Assembly (NCBI GenBank): GCA_009886205.1
Contig: QXZU01000141.1
Coordinates: 1 to 58,205 of the forward strand
Reading direction: 5' to 3'
DNA: 58,205 nucleotides
Source of the DNA: K189A clade bacterium
GTDB lineage: Bacteria; Pseudomonadota; Gammaproteobacteria; Pseudomonadales; Azotimanducaceae
Shown here: positions 1-9,180 of the stretch, in pieces
Layout of the letters: each line of letters begins with the position of its first letter
Numbering within the stretch: position 1 is the stretch's first letter
Translations under genes and position numbers: made by a program
The notes under the pieces: generated by a model
Told to the model about the DNA's origin: nothing
Seen by the model: the letters and a program-made list of their open reading frames with translations, nothing else
Databases searched by the model: none

Positions 1-4
1 ATTT

Positions 5-35
5 CGACAAAGAACGCTCGCTTGCGTCTTTGTCG
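5..35. other. Strong hairpin at window edge
   Basis: CGACAAAGA and TCTTTGTCG form a perfect 9-bp outer stem. A CGC/GCG inner stem follows, separated by one bulged A. There is no T-run after it on either strand, so it is not a classic intrinsic terminator. It may mark the 3' end of a flagellar gene lying outside the window. The rest of bases 1-167 shows no convincing coding sequence. Confidence 0.5.
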
Positions 36-167
36 GTAGCGGATTCGGGCTGCACATTTGGTTGGTAGCGGCCATCAATCACTGACAGCTTGTTTTTTAT
101 GGCTATCGCAAAATTTTGGGTGTTCCTATAAAGTTGACAAATTCTTCATCTACAGAAGTCCCGTTAA

Positions 168-1304
168 GTGTCTGAAACGATCATAGGCAACAGTGCTGCG
201 ACTCAGGACCTATTAACTCTGATAGGTGCTATCGCCCCAACAGAAGCCAGTGTGCTAATCACAGGTGAAAGTGGTGCGGGCAAAGAGTTGGTGGCCCAAG
301 GCATTCATGACAAATCATTGCGCAGTGCGAATCCCTTTGTGGCGGTTAACTGCGGGGCAATTCCTGCCGAGCTTTTAGAGAGCGAACTTTTTGGTCATAA
401 GAAGGGTTCTTTTACAGGCGCCATAAGCGATCACGTAGGTAGAGTGCAATCTGCCCAGGCGGGCACCCTATTTCTAGATGAAATAGGCGATATGCCTATG
501 GCCATGCAAGTGAAGTTGTTGCGCGTGCTGCAAGAAAAGGTTGTGGTGCCGGTGGGCTCGAACAAGCCCATTCATGTAGACATAAGAGTTGTAGCCGCCA
601 CCCACAGAAACCTTGAAGAGGAAATAAAGGCAGGGCGTTTTCGTGCCGACCTTTATTATCGAATTAATGTGGTGCCGGTATGCGTTGCACCGCTGAGGGA
701 ACGTAGAGAGGAAGTGCCTGCCCTAGTGGAGCACTTTGCAAAGACTTTTGCGGCAGATAAAAACACCATCTTGGCCTTAGATGGCAAGTTTTTGCGTGTA
801 ATGAAGGCCTATGATTGGCCGGGCAATGTGCGTGAACTGTCGAATATGATGCACCGACTCTCGGTTCTGCATCCCGGCCAACGCCTATCCGTGCAAGACG
901 TATCGCCCACCATGCTGCCGGTGGGGATGAGTGAGCTTGCTTGTGGTGTCGGTGATTCAGAACAGTCTTCATTATTAGACATGATGTTTGATGATGAGCC
1001 GCCAGTCGCACAATCTGCCGATATCCAACGCGCTGGACCCGCAGCTTCCGGCCCGCAGGAGCACCTATCTGAAGAGGATAGAGATTTTGAATCTATTATT
1101 ATGCGCGCTCAGGGGTTCGATGACTTCCGCCAGCAAGGGCAGTCTTTGAAGGGTATTCTGAGCGATGTTGAGCAGGACATTATTCAGCGTGCCTTGAGCG
1201 AAACCGACGGCAATGTCAGTCGTTGTGCAAAATTATTGCGTATGCAGCGAACAACGCTGATTGAACGTATAAAGAAATATGATCTCAAAGTGGTTGCCGC
1301 CTAA
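168..1304 (+). CDS. fleQ: FleQ-type sigma-54 activator lacking the N-terminal FleQ domain
   Basis: Bacterial enhancer-binding protein that would activate sigma-54 flagellar promoters. The ORF begins with a GTG directly after an in-frame TAA and opens almost at once into the AAA+ domain. Walker A GESGAGKE is at about residues 33-40, the sigma-54 contact loop reads GSFTGA (about 80-85), and Walker B LFLDEIGD is at about 101-108. The C-terminal Fis-type helix-turn-helix with [11 protein letters not shown] resembles FleQ rather than FleR. FleQ homologues are usually about 490 residues with an atypical receiver-like N-terminal domain; that domain and the LFRS c-di-GMP motif before the AAA+ domain are absent here. 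The other forward frames of bases 1-167 do not encode them. A strong terminator follows, so the gene appears monocistronic. Upstream sequence outside the window could alter the start. Confidence 0.85.
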   Translation: MSETIIGNSAATQDLLTLIGAIAPTEASVLITGESGAGKELVAQGIHDKSLRSANPFVAVNCGAIPAELLESELFGHKKGSFTGAISDHVGRVQSAQAGTLFLDEIGDMPMAMQVKLLRVLQEKVVVPVGSNKPIHVDIRVVAATHRNLEEEIKAGRFRADLYYRINVVPVCVAPLRERREEVPALVEHFAKTFAADKNTILALDGKFLRVMKAYDWPGNVRELSNMMHRLSVLHPGQRLSVQDVSPTMLPVGMSELACGVGDSEQSSLLDMMFDDEPPVAQSADIQRAGPAASGPQEHLSEEDRDFESIIMRAQGFDDFRQQGQSLKGILSDVEQDIIQRALSETDGNVSRCAKLLRMQRTTLIERIKKYDLKVVAA

Positions 1305-1329
1305 ATACTGACTTACTTGAGTTTTGTTT

Positions 1330-1360
1330 AAGCCTAAGTGCATTAAGCACATAGGCTTTT
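1330..1360 (+). terminator. Intrinsic terminator after fleQ
   Basis: AAGCCTA and TAGGCTT form the outer stem and GTGC/GCAC the inner stem, with one A-A mismatch between them and an ATTAA loop. The stem runs into TTTT. It lies 26 bases after the fleQ stop and separates fleQ transcription from the sigma-54 promoter of fleR. Confidence 0.85.
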
Positions 1361-1476
1361 ATTGCCCTGTCGAAATCACGACACTTTTCTTTTCAGCAAC
1401 ACGGCAAGTGCCGGCCAAAAACTGGCAATTATCCGCCACCCCTTCGTAACCCACTGTTTTATATACACTTTAATAT

Positions 1477-1492
1477 TGGCACGGCAATTGCT
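1477..1492 (+). promoter_or_regulatory. Sigma-54 promoter of fleR-fliE operon
   Basis: TGGCACG-GCAA-TTGCT matches the -24/-12 consensus, with the GG and GC dinucleotides exactly 12 bp apart. The predicted transcript starts near 1503, giving a leader of about 28 bases to the ATG at 1531. It probably drives fleR and fliE to fliJ, since no other promoter is obvious before fliE. Confidence 0.88.
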
Positions 1493-1530
1493 TAAAGACA
1501 TGCATCAAATGTTATTTGCGAAGCGATTTT

Positions 1531-3087
1531 ATGTACCAAGAACAATCAATAGACCTTATCTGGGACGAGTCCTCCCCCATAGACACAAGTGTTATGGCAT
1601 TGCTGACCAAGGCGGGTTTCCGTCCTCAGAGCATGGGCCCTGCCGAAGTTGCTCGATATGTGGAACAAAACGGCTTTGGCCCCTGTGTTTTGTGTATGCA
1701 CCGCCGCGAGTTGCCTAACATTGAAATGATTCGTACTCTCAAGCAGCATTATGGCTCCAAGATCTATTTGGTTCTGCGCGTTGCGCCCGGTGATTTGGAC
1801 AGCGCTATTGAAGCAATTAAGTGCGGTGTAGATGACGTGATCTCAGATGGTGACGATCAACTGCGTCGCTGGGAAAAAATTGCCAGTCTTGCGCGCTTAC
1901 GTCTACTCAAGAATGATTCTTACGTGTTTGTCGATGAAACCAGCCAACATTTACTGGCTTTGGTAGAAAGAGTCGGCGCTGCGGAAGTGACTGCACTAAT
2001 GTGCGGCCCTACCGGATCAGGTAAAGAGGTATTGGCTCGCTTAACGCACGATTTCTCTCCTCGTAGAGAAGGCCCCTTTATTCCCGTTAACTGCGCGGCA
2101 CTGCCAGAGTCTTTAGCAGAAAGCTTGTTCTTCGGCCATGCCAAGGGCGCTTTCACCGGTGCCACCAAGAGCACAGACGGTTTCTTTACTCAGGCCCAGG
2201 GCGGCACACTATTTCTAGATGAAATTGGCGAACTGACCTTAGCCTTGCAAGCGAAGTTGCTTAGAGCAATTCAAGAGAAAGAGATACTACCCGTGGGTAG
2301 CGCTGTCTCGCATAGAGTAGACGTGCGCATTGTCGCCGCTACCAACAGAGATCTGCGTGCCTCCATTCGCAACGGTATGTTCCGCGAAGACCTATATTTC
2401 AGAGTCAGTACGTTCCGCATTAATGTGCCCGGCCTATCCGCGCGCTTAGACGACATTTTGCCATTGGCAAACTACTTCCTAGTAAAGCACGGACGCGAAG
2501 ATGTCATGCTGCAACTTGCGCCAGAAGCATCGTCCAAACTTTTGGCTTACGCATGGCCCGGTAATGTTCGAGAACTAGAAAACGTTATTCAGCGTGCGAT
2601 TGTTTTGACTAACGGCGGTGTTATTGATGCCACCAACCTCATTTTTGATGATCCCATTGAAAACTATGGTCAAAGTCATACACAGAATTTTCCTCCTAGT
2701 TATGGTGCTAGCTATGGCGCCAGCCAGCGCTCAAATTATCCAGAAAGCCACGGTAGCAATGATGTTCAGTATTTTGACGGTCATCAAGCGGAAAGAAACA
2801 CGGCTTGGTCTGAGGGTATAGATCGCGTGAGCAATCCGTTTGCAATGCAAACAAACAACGGCAATGGCTATATTCAGGCGCCGGAAACCCAGCGCAGCGA
2901 CTCAGGTCCTGGGCTACAGGGTGCTATGGACGCAAATGAATTCCGCATCATTGTAGACACCATAAAGAACACGCGTACGCGCCAAGAGGCAGCAGACGTA
3001 TTGGGCATCAGCCAACGCACATTGCGTTACAAGATCGCCCGCATGCGTGAGCGCGGTATTCAAATTCCTAAGCGACGGTCGGCATAA
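1531..3087 (+). CDS. fleR: FleR/FlrC-type sigma-54 activator with degenerate receiver domain
   Basis: Second sigma-54 activator, matching FleR in its AAA+ core (GPTGSGKE about 159-166, GAFTGA about 206-211, LFLDEIGE about 227-234) and in its C-terminal helix-turn-helix (LGISQRTLRYKI). The N-terminal 125 residues keep a receiver-like length, but the phosphoacceptor region reads CVLCMHRRELPN, without the usual Asp, and no conserved Lys is visible. About 125 polar residues rich in Ser, Asn and Tyr link the AAA+ domain to the helix-turn-helix. No FleS-like kinase lies beside it. I prefer ATG 1531 over the track's TTG 1516 because TTG would leave a leader of only about 13 bases. It is 3 bases from fliE. 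Confidence 0.88.
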   Translation: MYQEQSIDLIWDESSPIDTSVMALLTKAGFRPQSMGPAEVARYVEQNGFGPCVLCMHRRELPNIEMIRTLKQHYGSKIYLVLRVAPGDLDSAIEAIKCGVDDVISDGDDQLRRWEKIASLARLRLLKNDSYVFVDETSQHLLALVERVGAAEVTALMCGPTGSGKEVLARLTHDFSPRREGPFIPVNCAALPESLAESLFFGHAKGAFTGATKSTDGFFTQAQGGTLFLDEIGELTLALQAKLLRAIQEKEILPVGSAVSHRVDVRIVAATNRDLRASIRNGMFREDLYFRVSTFRINVPGLSARLDDILPLANYFLVKHGREDVMLQLAPEASSKLLAYAWPGNVRELENVIQRAIVLTNGGVIDATNLIFDDPIENYGQSHTQNFPPSYGASYGASQRSNYPESHGSNDVQYFDGHQAERNTAWSEGIDRVSNPFAMQTNNGNGYIQAPETQRSDSGPGLQGAMDANEFRIIVDTIKNTRTRQEAADVLGISQRTLRYKIARMRERGIQIPKRRSA

Positions 3088-3090
3088 ATC

Positions 3091-3456
3091 ATGAACAGTG
3101 TAAGTAATCATTATCAGTCCCAAGTTGCTGACTTATTGAGTCAGATTAGAGCGCAACAAAGCCGCAACGACCTTGTTCGTAGTGACTCTGGCACTGCGCT
3201 TAGCCAATTAGTTCAAGGCGCAGAGCAAACCTCAAGTAAAGGCTTTGGTAACTTAATGGTCGATGCGTTGAATGACGTCAATGAGACCAGCCATGCCAGC
3301 ATGGTTTTGAAAGATGCATACGAAAAGGGCGAAGACATTCCCCTTACAGATGTGGTTTTAGCAATGCAGAAGGCCTCCATTGGCTTTGAAGCAACCCTAC
3401 AGGTGCGTAACAAGTTAGTTCGCGCTTACGAAGACATTAAGAATATGCCGGTTTAA
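3091..3456 (+). CDS. fliE: Flagellar MS-ring/rod junction protein FliE
   Basis: FliE is a small export substrate that joins the MS ring to the proximal rod and is needed for the export gate to work. The 121-residue product has the usual length. Its C-terminal half is characteristic, with SFEATLQVRNK-like sequence (here GFEATLQVRNKLVRAYEDI). The start lies 3 bases after the fleR stop with little Shine-Dalgarno sequence, so translation may depend on fleR. No separate sigma-54 promoter is visible, unlike many Pseudomonas fliE genes. Confidence 0.95.
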   Translation: MNSVSNHYQSQVADLLSQIRAQQSRNDLVRSDSGTALSQLVQGAEQTSSKGFGNLMVDALNDVNETSHASMVLKDAYEKGEDIPLTDVVLAMQKASIGFEATLQVRNKLVRAYEDIKNMPV

Positions 3457-3498
3457 GGCCCTGCCCTAACCCGCATTAGCTAATAAATAGAGAATCCC

Positions 3499-5316
3499 AT
3501 GGCAGAAGCTACTCTTGATCCAAATTCAAACGCATTAATGGCAAGTCCATTAGGTGCGGGTACGGCCGGTTCAGCATCGAATTTACCTAGCACCGGACTG
3601 GGTGGCCAGGTAAGCGCGCCGCTGGGCGATAACCTGGGCAACGGCCTAACTGAAACGCCCGGCATAACTGGGCCGTTAGCAATTCTAGAAAACCCAGCAG
3701 TAAAGCAGGCGTTGCCGGCGATTTTCGCACTCATTGCATTAGCAGTTTGCGTACTCTTCTATTTATGGGTATCAGCGCCTACCTACCGCTCAGTATATCC
3801 TGGTATGTCTGAAGCAGATCGGCAGTCCGCTCGAGAGGCTCTATCAGCTGCAGGGTTTGCCTCGCGTATTGATCAAAACACTGGCGCATTAGAAGTAGAA
3901 GAAAAGCGCTACCATGAAGCGCGTATTCTATTAGCTTCCCAAGATATTCCCCGCAGTGCCAGCATCGGTGGAATGGATTCACTCTTAGAACAAGGCTCCA
4001 TGACTACAAGTCGATTTATGGAGCAAGTCAGTTATCGAGCAGCAATGGAATCTGAGCTGGCTAAATCGATAGCAGAAATCAGCACCATTAAGGCTGCCAG
4101 AGTTCACTTGGCAGAACCTCAGCAAAGTGTCTTTGTGCGCAATCAAACACCGGCTAAGGCCTCTGTTGTAGTGATGCCCTACCCTGGCCGTGTTGTTTCT
4201 CTCTCCCAAATTCGCGCCATTGTACATCTGGTTTCTGCCAGCATTCCCTATTTACCAGCGGAAAATGTTGCCGTTGTAGATAACACAGGCAACCTTCTGA
4301 CGGATACAGAGGGAGAGACCGCAATGACCCTCACTAACGCTCAGTCTGATCACAAGCGCTCCTTAGAAATGTCTTATCAGCGGCGCATAGAACAGATTCT
4401 TTCATCAATTCTAGGGTTGGGTAATGTTCGTTCTGAAGTTGATGTTGCTTTAGATTTTACTGAAGTTGAAACAACTTTCGAGGAGTTCGATAAAGGCGGC
4501 CAAGGGCCTATGACGCGGTCGGAGTCTATAGATTTCGAAAAAGACGCTATGGTGGGCGCTTCTGGAATGCCCGGCAGTTTCTCTAATTCGCCACCCGTGT
4601 CCCCAGAGTTAACCGCCTCGGGCGCTCTTTCGGAGAATACCAGCTCGGATATGGCCAGCATGGCGAGCTCCTCTTCAACGCGTAACTACGAGTTAGACAG
4701 AGAAATCCGCTATGTAAAACAGCAGGTAGGGCGTATTGATCGCATCTCGGTTGCGGTAGTTGTGAATCAAGATTTTCTAGCCGCCGCAGGTGTAGAGGAT
4801 GGTAATCCTCAGGGCATCTCTGAAGAGGAATTGGCGCAGTTTGTTGAGGTTGTAAAAGGCGTGATAGGGTTTAGTGAAGGTCGCGGCGACACCGTGACGG
4901 TGGTGCCATCATCTTTTGCAGTACCCGTAGATCAAATGCCCGAACTGCCTTGGTATAAAGACCCGGAAATGGTCGATTTGATTAAGTACGGTGCCAGTTT
5001 GTTACTTATTCTTGCAGTGCTGTTGTTTGTTGCAAGACCGATTATTAAGGCGAATATGCCAGAAGAGGAACTCGACATACCGTTAGCGGCCCTAGATGGC
5101 GAGCTCACAGACGGCGATAGACAAATGATCAGATTGGGTGAGGGCGAGACGCTTGAGGAAATCAAGGCGAAACTTAAGCCTAAGAAGTCCTCCATACCCA
5201 TGGACATGTTGGATACGGCAAATACCTACGATGACAAGGTCGCCGTGCTTAGAATGCTGTCAGCTGATGATGCTGGCCGCGTAGCCAACTTACTTAAACG
5301 AATGATAGACGCGTAA
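3499..5316 (+). CDS. fliF: Flagellar MS-ring protein FliF
   Basis: FliF forms the inner-membrane MS ring on which the basal body and export gate assemble. The 605-residue product has a long, low-complexity cytoplasmic N-terminus, a first membrane span at about 71-91, a large periplasmic ring-building region, a second span at about 494-514, and a cytoplasmic tail that should bind FliG. The periplasmic part contains an acidic, Ser-rich insert (SENTSSDMASMASSSS). The tail ends ADDAGRVANLLKRMI, typical of the FliG-binding end. An AGAG purine stretch lies before the ATG. Confidence 0.96.
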   Translation: MAEATLDPNSNALMASPLGAGTAGSASNLPSTGLGGQVSAPLGDNLGNGLTETPGITGPLAILENPAVKQALPAIFALIALAVCVLFYLWVSAPTYRSVYPGMSEADRQSAREALSAAGFASRIDQNTGALEVEEKRYHEARILLASQDIPRSASIGGMDSLLEQGSMTTSRFMEQVSYRAAMESELAKSIAEISTIKAARVHLAEPQQSVFVRNQTPAKASVVVMPYPGRVVSLSQIRAIVHLVSASIPYLPAENVAVVDNTGNLLTDTEGETAMTLTNAQSDHKRSLEMSYQRRIEQILSSILGLGNVRSEVDVALDFTEVETTFEEFDKGGQGPMTRSESIDFEKDAMVGASGMPGSFSNSPPVSPELTASGALSENTSSDMASMASSSSTRNYELDREIRYVKQQVGRIDRISVAVVVNQDFLAAAGVEDGNPQGISEEELAQFVEVVKGVIGFSEGRGDTVTVVPSSFAVPVDQMPELPWYKDPEMVDLIKYGASLLLILAVLLFVARPIIKANMPEEELDIPLAALDGELTDGDRQMIRLGEGETLEEIKAKLKPKKSSIPMDMLDTANTYDDKVAVLRMLSADDAGRVANLLKRMIDA

Positions 5317-5357
5317 TTAAGACCACTTAGTTAGGCAAGTACTAAAGGAATAGAACA

Positions 5358-6422
5358 ATGGCTGAACAACCGTTAGTAGCACCAGCAGGCGCAGCGGAAT
5401 TATCCCCAGAGGTGGCTCTGGAGCTTGAATCCCTACGCCCGACCGAACGCGCAGCACTGCTGATGTTATTGTTAGGTGAACAGCAGGCATCAGACATTGT
5501 TGCCTACCTAAATCCAAAGGAAGTGCAGGCGGTGGGTTCGGCAATGGTCAACGTCAGTGATGTTTCCCAAGAGGCTGTGAGTTTGGTTTTGGACGAATTC
5601 ATTAACGAGCTGAAGAAACTGACTAACTTAGGTCTTGGTTCGCCAGACTACATTGAAGGCGTATTGAATAGAGCTTTGGGACCAGAGCGCGCGTCTTCTG
5701 TGTTGAGCCGAATTTTACCCAGCTCGTCGAGTAAAGGCTTAGAGATTCTGGCCTGGATGACACCGCGTGCAATCTGCGACATGGTGGGTGATGAACACCC
5801 TCAGGTCATTGCCATTATTTTGTCGGTACTTGAAGATGAAACCGCAGCGGATGTATTGACATTCTTGCCTGCAGAAATTCGTCCTGAAGTGGTTCGCCGT
5901 GTGGCCAACCTCGACACTGTGCAACCCAATGCAATGGCAGAACTAGAATTAGTTATGGCGAAACAATTCGCGCACTCTACTACAACTTCATCTGCCGCTG
6001 TTGGGGGTGTCAAGGCAGCCGCGAAGATTATGGGCAAGACCAAGTTGGACCTTGAATCTGCGATTATGTCCGACATTAACTCTGTAGACGAAGATCTGGC
6101 GCTGCGTATTCAAGACAACATGTTCGACTTCGATAATTTGGTTGATCTGGACAACAGAAGTATCCAGATTCTCATGCGCACACTAGAGCAAGAACAAATG
6201 GCTTACGCATTAAAGGCGGCGCCAGAACCTGTTGTAGAAAAGTTCCTGGGCAATATGTCTCAGCGCGCCGGTGCAATGTTCTTAGACGAAATGGAAATGA
6301 TGGGCATGGTCCGAGTGACCGATGCAGAAGAGGCGCAGCGTAATATTATTCGCCAAGCACGTAAGTTACAGGACGCCGGTGAGATTATTCTCGCTTCAGC
6401 TGATGGAGGCGGTTTTGTATAA
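5358..6422 (+). CDS. fliG: Flagellar motor switch protein FliG
   Basis: FliG is the C-ring protein that contacts FliF, FliM and the stator. At 354 residues it is slightly longer than the usual 330-340, mainly through an Ala/Pro/Glu-rich start. The middle and C-terminal domains are recognisable: EHPQVIAIILS, the DDNRSIQ-like ridge (DLDNRSIQILMRTLE), and MFLDEMEMMGMVRV near the end. AAGGA lies 8 bases before the ATG. The last codons overlap the proposed fliH start. Confidence 0.96.
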   Translation: MAEQPLVAPAGAAELSPEVALELESLRPTERAALLMLLLGEQQASDIVAYLNPKEVQAVGSAMVNVSDVSQEAVSLVLDEFINELKKLTNLGLGSPDYIEGVLNRALGPERASSVLSRILPSSSSKGLEILAWMTPRAICDMVGDEHPQVIAIILSVLEDETAADVLTFLPAEIRPEVVRRVANLDTVQPNAMAELELVMAKQFAHSTTTSSAAVGGVKAAAKIMGKTKLDLESAIMSDINSVDEDLALRIQDNMFDFDNLVDLDNRSIQILMRTLEQEQMAYALKAAPEPVVEKFLGNMSQRAGAMFLDEMEMMGMVRVTDAEEAQRNIIRQARKLQDAGEIILASADGGGFV

Positions 6423-7341
6423 TCGCGAGCCACAGCCATGGCAAAGAAACAGCACTAGGCGAGACGAACTAAATGCAGCCGGCTTTGTACTGGATGGCAT
6501 TTTGTCAAAGGTCAAAACGGTTGAAACTGAGGAAGAGAATAAATTCGTTATCTCTTCGGTACCTCAAGACAAAGCGCAGGCCGCGCCAGCGGTTGAAGTT
6601 GCTGAAAGTGAAGTCTTAGTTGATTTTCAGAGTGGGCCGTTAGAAACGCCAGAACTTATAGAAGAGGTTGCGGTAGATTCGGTCAGCGCTGAGGAGCGAG
6701 AACAAGAACTCAACGCTGCCAAAACCCAAGCTTTTGCCGAGGGTCAAGCACAAGGTCAAGCGGAAGCTCGGCAGTCTATGCGTGTGGAAGCCGAAGAGAT
6801 GTCGGCTGAGCTAAATATAAAGTTACGCGATGAGTTTAGTGAATTTCTAGCAGCGGTAGAGGAAAATCTAGTCGACCGCCAGAATCTGTTTGATCCGCTG
6901 AAGAAATTGGCGCTAACGCTTGCAGAGCAAATAGCCCGTGCTGAACTTACTCACAACGACGAAAGTATTCGTCGCTTTATAGAGCGGAGTATTGCAGAGA
7001 TAGAACCTTCTCAGTTGACCAAGTTGGTGTTACACGTATCCACCGCTTGGCATGAGCGTTTGCAGAGCGAGCCTCTGCAAACTGTTGTACAAAATTATGA
7101 GGTGCGCGTTGATGACAAGCTCAGCGTTGGCAGCATTCGGCTCACGATTCAAGACACTACGATTGAAGATTTGATTGAGCGGCGCATTGGCCAACTATCT
7201 GAACAATTGTTTACCCCTTCGCCCATATCTGAAGATCAGCAATTGCTTTTCCCTGAAGAGGGCGACGACGGCTTTGTAATCCCTGGGGATTTCGCAGAAG
7301 TAGAAGTAGATGACATTTTCTTTAATGCGCCAAAAGAATGA
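6415..7341 (+). CDS. fliH: Flagellar export ATPase regulator FliH
   Basis: FliH binds and restrains the FliI ATPase and links it to the C-ring. The product is about 308 residues with an acidic N-terminal half, a Glu/Gln/Ala-rich heptad-like segment (FAEGQAQGQAEARQ), and a conserved C-terminal domain. The track start (6322) lies deep inside fliG. TTG 6415 is better because GGAGG sits 5 bases before it, inside the last fliG codons; ATG 6403 is possible but lacks such a site. The gene overlaps fliG by 8 bases and fliI by 4, which suggests coupled translation. Confidence 0.88.
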   Translation: MYNREPQPWQRNSTRRDELNAAGFVLDGILSKVKTVETEEENKFVISSVPQDKAQAAPAVEVAESEVLVDFQSGPLETPELIEEVAVDSVSAEEREQELNAAKTQAFAEGQAQGQAEARQSMRVEAEEMSAELNIKLRDEFSEFLAAVEENLVDRQNLFDPLKKLALTLAEQIARAELTHNDESIRRFIERSIAEIEPSQLTKLVLHVSTAWHERLQSEPLQTVVQNYEVRVDDKLSVGSIRLTIQDTTIEDLIERRIGQLSEQLFTPSPISEDQQLLFPEEGDDGFVIPGDFAEVEVDDIFFNAPKE

Positions 7342-8708
7342 GTAAGGTATTGGAATTTCCCAGTTTTAACGACCATGTCAATGATGCGCAGCTGCATTTG
7401 CGTGGCCCCGCAATGCGCCGTTATGGTGTTCTGACAAGAATTGTTGGACTGACCATTGAGGCAAAAGGCATCACGGCAACAGTGGGCTCTATTTGCCGAA
7501 TTCTAAAAAATTCAGCTGTAGAAGGCGTTGAACAAACCAATAAAGACGACTATGTAGACGCTCAGGTGGTTGGTTTTGAAAGCGGCACCCTATTTATGAT
7601 GCCCCTTTGGGATGCCTTCGGTTTGCAGGCAGGTGCTAAAACCTACTTACTTTCCGAGACCGATAGCGCTGCTGTTGGCGATGAGCTTTTGGGTCGTGTA
7701 GTGAACGCCCTTGGCGAGCCTTTAGATGGTATGGCTGAAATTGTTTGCGGTGAGAGCAGTGGCTTAATGGGCAGCCCAATCAATCCCATGGAACGTAAAC
7801 CCATTGACAAAATTTTGGACGTTGGTGTGAAAGCCATTAACGCAATGTTAACCGTTGGTTGTGGCCAGCGCTTAGGCCTTATTGCGGGTTCGGGTGTCGG
7901 TAAAAGTGTTTTGTTAGGCATGTTGACCAAATTTACCGCAGCGGATGTTGTAGTAATTGGCCTGATTGGCGAGCGTGGACGCGAAGTAAAGGAATTCATC
8001 GAACAGATTTTAGGCACGGAGGGCATGCAGCACGCAATTGTTGTGGCAGCCCCCGCAGATAACTCACCGTTATTGAGAATTCGCGCAACGCACCTAGCCC
8101 ACCTTTACGCCGAGCATTTTCGCGCTCGTGGCAAAGACGTTTTATTACTTGTCGACAGTTTAACCAGGGTCGCCCATGCGCAACGAGAGATCGGATTAGC
8201 CATTGGCGAACCTCCCACTTCCAAGGGTTACCCGCCTTCGGTATTTAGTTTATTGCCCAACTTGATTGAGCGTTCTGGCACAGGCAAGGCGGACCAAGGG
8301 TCTATTACCTCTATATACACACTGCTTGCTGAGGGCGATGACCTGCAGGACCCAGTAGTCGATTTAGCCCGGGCCTCGTTAGATGGCCAAGTGGTTTTGA
8401 GCCGCGCCTTGGCAGATGCAGCCCACTATCCCGCAATTGATTTGGCGGGTTCAATTTCTCGTCTAATGCCTATTTTGGCGGACTCGGAGAACTTCGATAC
8501 GGCAAACATGTTCAGAAGGTTATGGACCTTGTATCAACAGAATTTGGATTTAATTCAAGTTGGCGCCTATGAAATGGGTACTAACCCAGATTTAGATCGC
8601 GCCATTGCTTTGCGTGCAGATATGGAAGCATTTCTGCGCCAACCCATGGATCAATTAGCAACTTTTGAAGCATCGGCTCAAGGGTTAAAGGAGTGCTTAA
8701 ATGTCTAA
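7338..8708 (+). CDS. fliI: Flagellar export ATPase FliI
   Basis: FliI is the hexameric ATPase of the flagellar type III export apparatus, related to F1-beta. The 456-residue product has Walker A AGSGVGKS at about 183-190, a Walker B stretch DVLLLVDSLTR, and the family segment GEPPTSKGYPPSVF. It starts in a 4-base overlap with fliH and ends inside the start of fliJ, in the usual H-I-J order. Confidence 0.97.
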   Translation: MSKVLEFPSFNDHVNDAQLHLRGPAMRRYGVLTRIVGLTIEAKGITATVGSICRILKNSAVEGVEQTNKDDYVDAQVVGFESGTLFMMPLWDAFGLQAGAKTYLLSETDSAAVGDELLGRVVNALGEPLDGMAEIVCGESSGLMGSPINPMERKPIDKILDVGVKAINAMLTVGCGQRLGLIAGSGVGKSVLLGMLTKFTAADVVVIGLIGERGREVKEFIEQILGTEGMQHAIVVAAPADNSPLLRIRATHLAHLYAEHFRARGKDVLLLVDSLTRVAHAQREIGLAIGEPPTSKGYPPSVFSLLPNLIERSGTGKADQGSITSIYTLLAEGDDLQDPVVDLARASLDGQVVLSRALADAAHYPAIDLAGSISRLMPILADSENFDTANMFRRLWTLYQQNLDLIQVGAYEMGTNPDLDRAIALRADMEAFLRQPMDQLATFEASAQGLKECLNV

Positions 8709-9159
8709 ACAACTCAAATCCTCAATTCAACGCTGGGACACTTTGGCTGAGGGTGTCGGACAAAAAGTAAATGAAGTGCAAAAAGTACTTATTTTGGTGC
8801 GGGATAAGCAAACGAAACTCGATGAAGAGCGCACAAAATTAGGGGATATGAAGCGCGAATATGCGACCAAGCTGAAGGAAGTGCAATTAGAGTCCCACGA
8901 CATGGAAAAAGTAACCTATCTGCGCCGATTTCTAGGCCAGTTAGATGTCGCCGTAAAGGCGGTTGCCACCGAACTGGAAGTTTTGGCTGTGCAGCACAGC
9001 AAAGTTCAAGAGCAGTTTAGATCGCTGAATAGCGAGCAGGTGAAATTTACTACGCTTGCCAGTCGCTCGCGCAAACAATTGAGTGATATGTTGCAGCGGG
9101 CAGATCAAAAAGACCAAGACATGATGAATGTTATGCGTTTCGAAGCCCTAAAGCGGTGA
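8701..9159 (+). CDS. fliJ: Flagellar export chaperone/stalk protein FliJ
   Basis: FliJ is a small coiled-coil protein that fits into the FliI hexamer like the gamma stalk of F-ATPase and couples it to the export gate. The 152 residues are almost wholly charged and helical, and include YLRRFLGQLD. AGGAG lies 7 bases before the ATG, within fliI. The assignment rests on length, helical composition and position after fliI, because FliJ sequences diverge strongly. Confidence 0.9.
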   Translation: MSKQLKSSIQRWDTLAEGVGQKVNEVQKVLILVRDKQTKLDEERTKLGDMKREYATKLKEVQLESHDMEKVTYLRRFLGQLDVAVKAVATELEVLAVQHSKVQEQFRSLNSEQVKFTTLASRSRKQLSDMLQRADQKDQDMMNVMRFEALKR

Positions 9160-9180
9160 TTTTGACACTCAACTTATTGA

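Noticed and set aside
134-139. TTGACA box before fleQ as a sigma-70 -35
   Set aside because: No -10 element lies at the right distance before the GTG at 168.
40-165. Open frame before fleQ containing IYRS, resembling the LFRS motif
   Set aside because: The rest of that frame has no FleQ N-terminal similarity and ends in a different register; the four-residue likeness is probably chance.
664-1011. 115-aa minus-strand ORF inside fleQ
   Set aside because: Shadow of a strongly supported AAA+ gene.
1362-1718. 118-aa plus-strand ORF
   Set aside because: It overlaps the sigma-54 promoter and fleR start in another frame and has no recognisable protein features.
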